From an uncultured Eubacteriaceae bacterium (lineage in GTDB: Bacteria > Bacillota > Clostridia > Oscillospirales > Acutalibacteraceae): a stretch of 8,288 nt of DNA. The stretch spans positions 1-8,288 of the forward strand of contig CALCVR010000341.1 of NCBI GenBank assembly GCA_937905915.1, written 5' to 3'. Made by a program: the position numbers and the translations under genes. The first letter of the stretch is position 1, and every line of letters begins with the position of its first letter. Shown piece by piece: positions 1 through 5,947 of the stretch. A model generated the notes under the pieces. The model was not told where the DNA came from and ran no database searches. It saw nothing but the letters and a program-made list of their open reading frames with translations.

Positions 1-540
1 CCGGACAAGTCCGGTATGCTTTAACTCTTCCGTGCAAAGCTGCGCGCCGTCGCCCACCAGTAGAACCGGTCGACCAGTCTTTTGGATCTCTCGCCCCAGC
101 TGCTCTATGGAAATGGCCCGATCCTCACACTGTCTCATCACAGAGGTTTCATCCACTTCAAAAAAAGCCTGGTACACTTGCTTACAGCGGGCATCCATCA
201 CCGCGCACACCTGCGTTTGGGGGCGCCCCACCAGATTCCACGCCATGGCCTCTAAGGTAGAGACTCCCACACAAGGTAAGTCCAGCGCCAGCGCCATCCC
301 TTTAACGGCGGCCACACCAATGCGCACGCCGGTAAAAGAACCCGGTCCCACCGCCACCGATAAATAGTCCAAGTCCTGCGCTTTGGTACCGGTGTACCGC
401 AACACATCGCTTATCATGGGCATCAGGGTTTCGCTGTGGGTCAGCCCGCAGTTCATATAAAATTCCGCCGTCAGTTTTTCCGCCTCCATCAACGCGCAGG
501 AGGCGGAAACAGCTGTGGAATCAATGGCTAAAATTTTCAT
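1..540 (-). CDS. tsaB: TsaB, t6A tRNA modification protein (3' end cut by window edge)
   Basis: TsaB is the non-catalytic ASKHA-fold partner of TsaD. With TsaD and TsaE it transfers the threonylcarbamoyl group to A37 of ANN-decoding tRNAs in the cytoplasm. The 180 visible residues read without a stop to the left edge. They begin MKILAIDST (the usual IDTS-type start), then show a HSETLMPMI segment near residues 35-43, the family signature GPGSFTGVRIG at 65-75, and MDARCKQVYQAFF at 114-126, matching the usual DARR-EVY region. Family members are about 220-240 residues, so roughly 50 C-terminal residues are missing. The ATG at 540 lies inside the end of tsaE, overlapping it by 20 bases. It has a purine-rich ribosome site (GGGGGAGAGG) just upstream within tsaE, which supports translational coupling. 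Confidence 0.95.
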   Translation of the reverse strand, partial: MKILAIDSTAVSASCALMEAEKLTAEFYMNCGLTHSETLMPMISDVLRYTGTKAQDLDYLSVAVGPGSFTGVRIGVAAVKGMALALDLPCVGVSTLEAMAWNLVGRPQTQVCAVMDARCKQVYQAFFEVDETSVMRQCEDRAISIEQLGREIQKTGRPVLLVGDGAQLCTEELKHTGLVR

Positions 541-982
541 TTTCCTCTCCCCCTTTTTCGGATTGATCCGGTATAATGGTGATGATACGGTCTTCCGGCC
601 CCTCGCCTGGGGCGATGGTCACATGAACGGCGTTCTCCGGAAGGGCCTCTTCTACGTTTTCACTCCACTCTAGGGCCATAATGCCGCCGCGCTGCAAATA
701 ATCAAAAAATCCGGTGGATTCTAAATCATCCCATCCGGACACACGATACATATCAAAATGAAAAAGAGGGAAGCGGCCTTCGTGCTCATGCACTAAAGCG
801 AAAGTTGGACTGGACACTTCTTTGGCATCCACCCCTAAGCCGGATGCCAGTCCCCTTACAAAAGCGGTTTTTCCCATACCCAAGCCACCGTACAATGCAA
901 CTACTGAACCGGGGCCTAATTGGGTGGCCAATTGCCGACCAATCTTCTCTGTCTGCGCCGACGAATGGGACACAAAAACCAT
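521..982 (-). CDS. tsaE: TsaE, P-loop ATPase of t6A biosynthesis
   Basis: TsaE (formerly YjeE) is a small ATPase that binds the TsaB-TsaD complex and is needed for repeated rounds of t6A synthesis. The 153-residue product has the normal family length. It carries a Walker A motif GGLGMGKT at residues 32-39, the SPTF segment at 58-61, the HFDMYR motif at 75-80 whose Asp belongs to the Walker B region, and the EW pair at 105-106 that precedes the usual proline/serine-glutamate. The conserved order and spacing make the assignment firm. The C-terminal tail (KGGEENENFSH) is acidic; its coding DNA also supplies the ribosome site and start of tsaB. It is the first gene of the minus-strand unit and diverges from the rodA-like operon. 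An AAGGCGG ribosome site lies about 10 bases before the ATG. Confidence 0.95.
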   Translation of the reverse strand: MVFVSHSSAQTEKIGRQLATQLGPGSVVALYGGLGMGKTAFVRGLASGLGVDAKEVSSPTFALVHEHEGRFPLFHFDMYRVSGWDDLESTGFFDYLQRGGIMALEWSENVEEALPENAVHVTIAPGEGPEDRIITIIPDQSEKGGEENENFSH

Positions 983-1036
983 ATGAGTTCTGCCGCCTTT
1001 CTTGTTTTTTCTATGTTTTTTGCAAAATACTGTTTC

Positions 1037-1065
1037 AGTATAACATAAAAACCACCGAATTAAAA
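1037..1065 (-). promoter_or_regulatory. Probable extended -10 promoter for tsaE-tsaB
   Basis: Reading the minus strand, TATACT occupies 1042-1037. It is preceded by TG with one base between (TGTTATACT), an extended -10 element. A weak -35 candidate TTTTAA sits 17 bases upstream (1065-1060). Transcription would start near 1030, giving a leader of about 48 bases before the tsaE ATG. The -35 match is poor, so the call rests on the extended -10 and the position. Confidence 0.55.
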
Positions 1066-1074
1066 GTATTTGGC

Positions 1075-1103
1075 TTGAACTTGTAGGTATGGAACGGTAT
1101 AAT
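1075..1103 (+). promoter_or_regulatory. Sigma-A type promoter for the rodA-dnaD-dnaC-like operon
   Basis: TTGAAC at 1075-1080 and a perfect TATAAT at 1098-1103 are separated by exactly 17 bases, close to the housekeeping consensus. The expected transcription start is near 1110, about 38 bases before the TTG start codon. It stands back to back with the minus-strand tsaE promoter; the two -35 elements are about 10 bases apart. Confidence 0.85.
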
Positions 1104-1134
1104 AAAAAGACATATCATCCTTATGTAAAAAATC

Positions 1135-1141
1135 GAGGTGA
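1135..1141 (+). promoter_or_regulatory. Ribosome binding site fixing the TTG start of the rodA-like gene
   Basis: GAGGTGA lies six bases before a TTG codon at 1148. The next in-frame ATG is codon 43, which would remove the first membrane helix, so this site is what supports the non-ATG start. Confidence 0.8.
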
Positions 1142-1147
1142 AGTTCA

Positions 1148-2365
1148 TTGAAAAAAGTCTTCGATGCCATTGGCAACTATTTTCGAGAGACCGATAAATT
1201 GCTGCTTACTTTGTGCTTATTTGCCTGCGGCTACGGTCTTTTGTTGTTGCTGGTGGCATCTCAATCGTCCTTTATGCAATCCAGCAGCACATCTGCGTTA
1301 TTTGAAATAGCCGGTTTTGGCATCAATCGTAAAATGATCGTTCAAGTGGGAGCCGTCCTATTGGGCATCATCGCCGCCATTATTATTTCCAACATCGATT
1401 ATGAGGCTATTACTTCTTGTTGGTGGATTTTCGCCCCTATTGCGGTGGGGTTAATGGTCATGACCTATTTCTTTGGCCAGGATACCGGCGCCGCCGACGA
1501 CAAAGCCTGGCTCATTATCCCTGGAATCGGCATCGGATTCCAACCCTCGGAATTATTAAAAATAGCTTTTATCATCACCTTTTCTCTCCATTTATCCCAT
1601 TCGGGCGATCAATTAAACGATCCTCTTAATTTGGTACTATTGGTAGTCCACGGTATGATCCCCGTGGGACTGGTGGCCCTCCAAGGCGATGATGGTACGG
1701 CTCTTGTATTCGTATTTATTTTCCTGGCTATGATGTTTGCAGCCGGGGTAAAACTGCGCTATTTCGTAGTGGGATTATCCCTTGTGGTCGTAGCGATCCC
1801 TCTGCTGTGGACCTATGTTTTAAAGGACTTTCAAAAGGAACGGTTTACCATCTTTTTGCATCCGGAAAGCGATCCTTTAAACGCAGGATTGCAGCAAAAC
1901 AATGCCCGGATGATGATCGGTTCCGGGCAGCTTACCGGCAAAGGCATCGCTGAAAGCGGCACCATTAAATTGCCGGAACGGGAAAATGATTTTATCTTTT
2001 CCGTTGCCGGCGAGACTTTTGGTTTCTTGGGGACATTGGTGCTCATCTTAATCTTGGTGGCCATTCTGGTTCGCATCATGCGGATCTCCTCTATGGCAAA
2101 GGACCCGGTAGGCTCCTACTTATGCATCGGTATGTTCGCCACTTTAATGGCCCAAACCTTTATCAATATCGGCATGAACATTTGCCTTTTACCGGTTATC
2201 GGCGTCACTCTTCCTTTCTTCAGCGCCGGCGGTTCTTCTACCAGCACCTTATTCCTTGGAATCGGCCTTGTGCTCAGCGTATACATCCACAGCCGTCCCA
2301 AAACCTACCAGGAAAAGCTACACAAACGCTATCCCGGCCGTACTCAAATCAAAAATTCCATTTAA
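1148..2365 (+). CDS. rodA: SEDS-family peptidoglycan glycosyltransferase, RodA-like
   Basis: SEDS proteins polymerise lipid II into glycan strands at the outer face of the membrane, working with a class B penicillin-binding protein. RodA serves cell elongation and FtsW serves division. The 405-residue product has about ten hydrophobic segments and the family motifs in order: QPSELLKIA at 132-140, LQGDDGTAL at 178-186 (normally LQPDLGTAL), GSGQLTGKGI at 258-267, LPERENDFIFSVAGE at 275-289, NIGMN at 340-344 and the PF-SAGGSS block at 356-364 (usually SYGGSS). NIGMN and the HPESDPLNAG stretch favour RodA over FtsW, but FtsW or SpoVE remains possible. Translation starts at TTG. The gene heads an operon: the DnaD-domain gene follows after 24 bases. 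No penicillin-binding protein or mreBCD gene is next to it in the window. Confidence 0.88.
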   Translation: MKKVFDAIGNYFRETDKLLLTLCLFACGYGLLLLLVASQSSFMQSSSTSALFEIAGFGINRKMIVQVGAVLLGIIAAIIISNIDYEAITSCWWIFAPIAVGLMVMTYFFGQDTGAADDKAWLIIPGIGIGFQPSELLKIAFIITFSLHLSHSGDQLNDPLNLVLLVVHGMIPVGLVALQGDDGTALVFVFIFLAMMFAAGVKLRYFVVGLSLVVVAIPLLWTYVLKDFQKERFTIFLHPESDPLNAGLQQNNARMMIGSGQLTGKGIAESGTIKLPERENDFIFSVAGETFGFLGTLVLILILVAILVRIMRISSMAKDPVGSYLCIGMFATLMAQTFINIGMNICLLPVIGVTLPFFSAGGSSTSTLFLGIGLVLSVYIHSRPKTYQEKLHKRYPGRTQIKNSI

Positions 2366-2389
2366 CACATAACCAATTGGGGGTTCCCG

Positions 2390-3463
2390 ATGCAATATGG
2401 TATCAATCTCGGCGCCTGGAACGCAGTTTTTGCTGTTCCAAGCGCCGTTGTAGACAAACATTTAAAACTAGCCGGTTCAGCCCAACTCAAAGCCTTATTG
2501 TGGCTCCTGCGCCACGCCGGTGAACAGACCGATGCGGATGATGTTGCAAGCGCCATCGGCCTCTCGCGGTTGGACACCATGGATGCCCTTCAATATTGGG
2601 TAGAGGCTGGGTTGCTCTGCCCGGTTGACGACGGATATGCGCCAGCTGCTTCTCCGTCCAATGAGGGCGCGTGCGCTCCTTCTGCGGAACAATCGGTACA
2701 ATCTGTCTCACAGCTGGTTTCTGCTTCTTCAAAAGACAAAACGGAACCATCGGTTTCAGCTGCCGCTTCTCAGGCAAAGGGGAATCATGTTCCTGCTCCC
2801 TCCCCCAAGCCGGACAGCCGCGAGGTATTACGGCGCGCTACCGAATGTGAGGACATCGCATTTCTGCTTCAAGAGACGCAGATTCGATTCGGCCGCCCCC
2901 TCTCCCCCGCCGAGATCAGCACCCTTGTGTGGCTTCACGACTACAACGGCCTTCCCACCGGCGTGATTTTAATGATCATCGAATTTGCCCAGTCCAGGGA
3001 AAAATGCAGTATGCGGTACATTGAAAAGATGGCCATCAACTGGGCCGACGAAGAAATCGATACTTTGGAAAAGGCCGAGCGCAAATTGGCCCAAATCCAT
3101 ACTGCTCAATGCAATTGGAATAAAATATGCACGGCCTTCGGTATCCCTTCCCGGTCTCCCAGCGCCCGGGAGACCGCTTATATCCAGCGTTGGATGCAGG
3201 ACTGGTCTTTTTCCATGGATATTATCCGTATGGCCTACGAACAGTGCGTCAATTACATCGGGAAACTGGATTTCTCTTATATCAATAAAGTGCTGGAGCG
3301 GTGGCACAAAGCCAATGTAAAAACTCCAAAAGATGCTGTGGCTGTTTTGAACAAGGGAAAATCAAACCAAGCAAAAAATGCTCTGAGCGGCCCAGCTTCT
3401 TTTGATTTAGATGCTTACGAACGCATGACCCAGGTAATGCCCGGGGTAAAAAAGGAGGAATGA
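2390..3463 (+). CDS. DnaD-domain replication protein with two DnaB/DnaD repeats
   Basis: Proteins with DnaB/DnaD (DDBH2) domains help initiate or restart replication in Firmicutes by remodelling DNA and recruiting the helicase loader. The N-terminal 80 residues look like a winged helix (LKALLWLLRHAGE, then a DDVASAIGLS helix-turn-helix-like stretch). Residues 82-142 form a Ser/Ala/Pro/Gln-rich linker. A first DDBH2 domain spans about 148-232 (YNGLPTGVILMIIEFA, then YIEKMAINW). A second spans about 240-312, ending in the typical YINKVLERWHKANVKT. The tail contains SFDLDAYE, a form often seen at the end of such proteins. A GGGGG run six bases before the ATG is the likely, atypical ribosome site. 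The next gene, an AAA+ helicase-loader-like protein, starts four bases after the stop, and its ribosome site sits in the last codons here. This pairing supports a joint role in helicase loading. Confidence 0.88.
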   Translation: MQYGINLGAWNAVFAVPSAVVDKHLKLAGSAQLKALLWLLRHAGEQTDADDVASAIGLSRLDTMDALQYWVEAGLLCPVDDGYAPAASPSNEGACAPSAEQSVQSVSQLVSASSKDKTEPSVSAAASQAKGNHVPAPSPKPDSREVLRRATECEDIAFLLQETQIRFGRPLSPAEISTLVWLHDYNGLPTGVILMIIEFAQSREKCSMRYIEKMAINWADEEIDTLEKAERKLAQIHTAQCNWNKICTAFGIPSRSPSARETAYIQRWMQDWSFSMDIIRMAYEQCVNYIGKLDFSYINKVLERWHKANVKTPKDAVAVLNKGKSNQAKNALSGPASFDLDAYERMTQVMPGVKKEE

Positions 3464-3466
3464 CGC

Positions 3467-4414
3467 ATGGGTTACGGCCGTGAGATTTATGGGGCAGCTT
3501 TGGATGAATTGTCCCGGCGGCGGGGGCTTGTCCGTCAGCAGCAGTCCAAGCGGCGGCAGGAAATTACTCAAAAGATCCCTGAGGTGATGGAGATCGAGCG
3601 CCGCTTGGCTCAGACCAGCCTAGAAGCGGCCCGTTCGGTGCTGGGGTCTACGGGAGATATCCAGCAGGAAATGGATCGTCTTACCTCTCAAAACAAAGAG
3701 CTTCAAAAGCGGTATCATACGCTTCTCCTTCAGTACGGTTATCCCACTGATTATTTAGAGCTTCATCCGGTTTGTCCCATTTGCGAGGACGAAGGGTTTA
3801 CCGACGACGGCCAATGCCAGTGCCTGAAGGATTTGATGCGTAAGGAAGCCTATCGCCGGATCAATTCCTTGACTCCTATTGATTCCTGTAGTTTTGAAAA
3901 TTTTTCTCTGGAATACTACGATCTCTCTCCCTTGGAGCACGGCGGCGTCTCTCCCCGCCAGCAGATGGAAACCATCCTGGACTACTGCCAGCATTATGCA
4001 AAAGACTTTTCCCCTCACTCTTCCAGCATCTTAATGCAGGGCCCCACCGGCCTCGGCAAAACCCATCTGTCCCTATCCATCGCCAGGTCGGCCATCGATC
4101 GCGGCTTTGGGGTGGTATACGGATCGGTACGGGGCTCAAACGATGACAGCGCCCGAAGCCTTTTGGAATGCGATCTTCTGATTCTGGACGATTTGGGGAC
4201 AGAGTTTACCACCCAATTCGTCACGGCTTCTATTTATAATCTTATCAATTCCCGTCTGCTGTCGGCCAGGCCCACCATCGTCAACACCAATTTAACCATG
4301 CAGGAGCTGAACGATAAATACACCCAACGCATTACCTCCCGCATCATTGGCGGATACGACCGTCTGGTGTTTATGGGCCGGGATATCCGCCAGCAAAAAC
4401 GAATGGGATATTGA
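3467..4414 (+). CDS. DnaC/DnaI-type AAA+ ATPase, putative helicase loader
   Basis: DnaC/DnaI ATPases hold the replicative helicase ring and load it on single-stranded DNA. The 315-residue product has a charged, helix-rich N-terminal part that may form a coiled coil (residues 20-90). A four-cysteine cluster follows (Cys103, 106, 117, 119; CxxC then CxC), likely a zinc site as in DnaI N-terminal regions. The ATPase domain has Walker A GPTGLGKT at 192-199, Walker B LLILDDLG at 237-244, a sensor-1 TNL at 274-276, and RITSRI at 288-293 with the likely arginine finger. Only about 14 residues separate VVYG (216-219) from ECDLL (234-238), where E. coli DnaC has roughly twice that; a helix of the domain appears to be absent. 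The similar IstB transposition helper is less likely because there is no IstA and the neighbour is a DnaD protein. A perfect AGGAGG lies eight bases before the ATG. Confidence 0.87.
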   Translation: MGYGREIYGAALDELSRRRGLVRQQQSKRRQEITQKIPEVMEIERRLAQTSLEAARSVLGSTGDIQQEMDRLTSQNKELQKRYHTLLLQYGYPTDYLELHPVCPICEDEGFTDDGQCQCLKDLMRKEAYRRINSLTPIDSCSFENFSLEYYDLSPLEHGGVSPRQQMETILDYCQHYAKDFSPHSSSILMQGPTGLGKTHLSLSIARSAIDRGFGVVYGSVRGSNDDSARSLLECDLLILDDLGTEFTTQFVTASIYNLINSRLLSARPTIVNTNLTMQELNDKYTQRITSRIIGGYDRLVFMGRDIRQQKRMGY

Positions 4415-4428
4415 TTGGATTTTGATTT

Positions 4429-4474
4429 AAAAACCATCTGCTGACAGCATCATCTCGTCAGCGGATGGTTTTTT
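4429..4474 (+). terminator. Rho-independent terminator of the rodA-dnaD-dnaC-like operon
   Basis: The arm AAACCATCTGCTGAC (4431-4445) pairs with GTCAGCGGATGGTTT (4457-4471) with one G-U wobble. The loop is 11 bases and a T run reaches 4474. Flanking A and T residues extend the stem. It begins 14 bases after the stop codon. Confidence 0.93.
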
Positions 4475-4478
4475 CATT

Positions 4479-4496
4479 TCCTATGAAATCATAGGA
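4479..4496. repeat. Perfect 18-base palindrome upstream of the CLC gene
   Basis: TCCTATGAAATCATAGGA has two perfect 8-base arms around an AA centre. It lies just after the operon terminator and about 55 bases upstream of the likely CLC promoter -10. It has no T run and only a two-base centre, so it suits a dimeric protein-binding site better than a terminator. No regulator gene is visible nearby. Confidence 0.6.
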
Positions 4497-4526
4497 GTAT
4501 CGAGGAGAAAATTTTGCAAATGGTTT

Positions 4527-4557
4527 TTGCTCACTAATCAACTGGATGTGATACAAT
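4527..4557 (+). promoter_or_regulatory. Probable promoter of the CLC transporter gene
   Basis: TACAAT at 4552-4557 is preceded by TG with one base between (TGATACAAT), an extended -10 element. A partial -35, TTGCTC at 4527-4532, is 19 bases away, which is long. The expected start near 4564 leaves a leader of about 30 bases, with AAGGGG at 4580-4585 as ribosome site. The leader is too short for a riboswitch. Confidence 0.55.
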
Positions 4558-4593
4558 AAAGGATAGTTTATATGAGAAAAAGGGGATTTTGAC

Positions 4594-5880
4594 ATGGGAG
4601 AGCTTTGGACACCACAAAAAGTCCGTTCCTTGATTCACGAACGTTTTAACGCTTGTAAGCCTTATGTAGCCACACTGTTAAAATCAGCAGTATTTGCAGG
4701 AGGAGCGGGCATCGTATGCGGCCTGGTAGGGACTTTATTCCATTATGCTGTGGATAGTGCAACCGATATTCGTCTCCAGCTTCCTTGGCTTCTCTACCTG
4801 CTCCCTGTAGCAGGCGTCATCATTGCCTGGCTCTATCATATCGCCGGATTGGACGAAGATAGAGGCACCAATTTGATTTTGGAAAGCATCCGTGAAAACA
4901 AGCGCCCTCCCCTGCGTTTAGCGGGGCTGATTTTTATGGGTACGGTTCTTACCCATCTGTGTGGGGGCTCCTCCGGACGAGAAGGAGCCGCCCTTCAAAT
5001 CGGCGGCAGTTTGGGAAGTAGCTTGGGACGCTGGTTTCACCTGAGCGAAAAGCAGGAACATATTCTTATCATGTGCGGCATGAGCGGGCTGTTCAGCGCC
5101 TTATTCGGTACTCCTGTCACCGCCACCCTTTTTAGTATGGAAGTCATCAGCGTCGGTATCTTTCACTATTCCGCCTTTCTCCCCTGTATTTGCAGCGCAC
5201 TGGTGTCCTATAAAATCTCCTTGTTCTTTGGGGTACAGCCAGTGGCCTATCATATCAGCCTATTGCAGTCCCAAGGATTTGATTTAACCTGGCGCATCGC
5301 TTTATTGGCGCTTGCTTGTGCACTTGTCAGCATTCTTTTTTGTAAAGCCATGCATTTGGCCTCCTACCTATACCGTCGTTTTCTTTCCAACGCCTATCTA
5401 AGAGCGGCTGTTGGGGGAGGTTTGGTAATTGTAGTCACTTTGTTGGTAGGCACACGAGACTACAATGGCGCTGGAATGGATGTTGTGGGGCTTGCTTTAG
5501 GAGGGCATGCCAGGCCCGAGGCTTTTCTCCTTAAAATCCTGCTGACGGCACTCACATTAGGCGCAGGTTTCAAGGGCGGAGAGATTGTGCCTGCCTTCTT
5601 TATTGGCAGCACCTTCGGATGTGTAGCTGGCCAATTTCTAGGGCTTGACCCCAGCTTTGCCGCTGCGTTGGGGCTGGTATCGGTATTTTGCGGTGTGGTC
5701 AACTGTCCGATTGCCAGCATCATCTTAAGTATCGAGTTGTTCGGCAGTGGTAATGTGTTGGCCTTTGCCTTTGCTTGTGCTATCAGCTATCTGATGAGTG
5801 GATCCTATAGCCTCTATTCCAGCCAGCGCATTACCTATTCTAAGCTGGAACCAACCTTCATCAACGCAAAAACCAAATAA
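4594..5880 (+). CDS. CLC-family anion channel/antiporter, CLC-F-like motifs
   Basis: CLC proteins move chloride or fluoride across the membrane, as channels or in exchange for protons. The 428-residue product is a membrane core with no C-terminal CBS domains. Visible CLC landmarks are GREGAALQ at 128-135 with the gating glutamate Glu130, GFKGGEIVPAFFIG at 325-338 in the ion-binding loop, and SLYSS at 406-410, whose Tyr408 matches the central tyrosine of E. coli ClC. The chloride-type GSGIP motif is absent; GTNLI (91-95) sits in its place, resembling the GNNLI motif of fluoride exporters. However IVP replaces the VTP seen there. The position of the E. coli internal proton glutamate (Glu203) appears to be Val184 after FSME. 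Whether it is a fluoride or chloride carrier is unresolved. It has its own promoter and is convergent with the yfhO-like gene. Confidence 0.9.
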   Translation: MGELWTPQKVRSLIHERFNACKPYVATLLKSAVFAGGAGIVCGLVGTLFHYAVDSATDIRLQLPWLLYLLPVAGVIIAWLYHIAGLDEDRGTNLILESIRENKRPPLRLAGLIFMGTVLTHLCGGSSGREGAALQIGGSLGSSLGRWFHLSEKQEHILIMCGMSGLFSALFGTPVTATLFSMEVISVGIFHYSAFLPCICSALVSYKISLFFGVQPVAYHISLLQSQGFDLTWRIALLALACALVSILFCKAMHLASYLYRRFLSNAYLRAAVGGGLVIVVTLLVGTRDYNGAGMDVVGLALGGHARPEAFLLKILLTALTLGAGFKGGEIVPAFFIGSTFGCVAGQFLGLDPSFAAALGLVSVFCGVVNCPIASIILSIELFGSGNVLAFAFACAISYLMSGSYSLYSSQRITYSKLEPTFINAKTK

Positions 5881-5900
5881 GAATTTTCCATCTCTACTAT

Positions 5901-5935
5901 AAAAAGGAGAGGCAGATACACTGCCTCCCCTTTTT
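5901..5935. terminator. Bidirectional terminator between CLC gene and yfhO-like gene
   Basis: AAAAAGGAGAGGCAG (5901-5915) and CTGCCTCCCCTTTTT (5921-5935) form a 15-base stem with a single A-C mismatch and a five-base loop. The A run on one side and T run on the other give a U-tail in both directions. It sits 20 bases after the CLC stop and 12 bases beyond the yfhO-like stop. Confidence 0.92.
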
Positions 5936-5947
5936 AGTTCTTGTCTT

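Noticed and set aside
32..367. 111-codon plus-strand open frame over tsaB
   Set aside because: It is a shadow of tsaB, whose GPGSFTGVRIG signature is in the opposite strand. Its product is low-complexity Ser/Thr/Pro sequence.
805..1086. 93-codon plus-strand open frame over the tsaE start and promoters
   Set aside because: It lies antisense to tsaE and runs through both promoter elements. No family resemblance.
3467..4414. IstB transposition helper of an IS21-type element
   Set aside because: The ATPase domain is similar, but there is no IstA transposase, no inverted terminal repeats, and the adjacent DnaD gene points to a replication role.
4475..4593. Fluoride riboswitch ahead of the CLC gene
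   Set aside because: Sought because of the CLC-F-like motifs. The conserved GATGG/TTCGCC and downstream CTGATG/CTCCT-type elements are not present, and the predicted leader is only about 30 bases.
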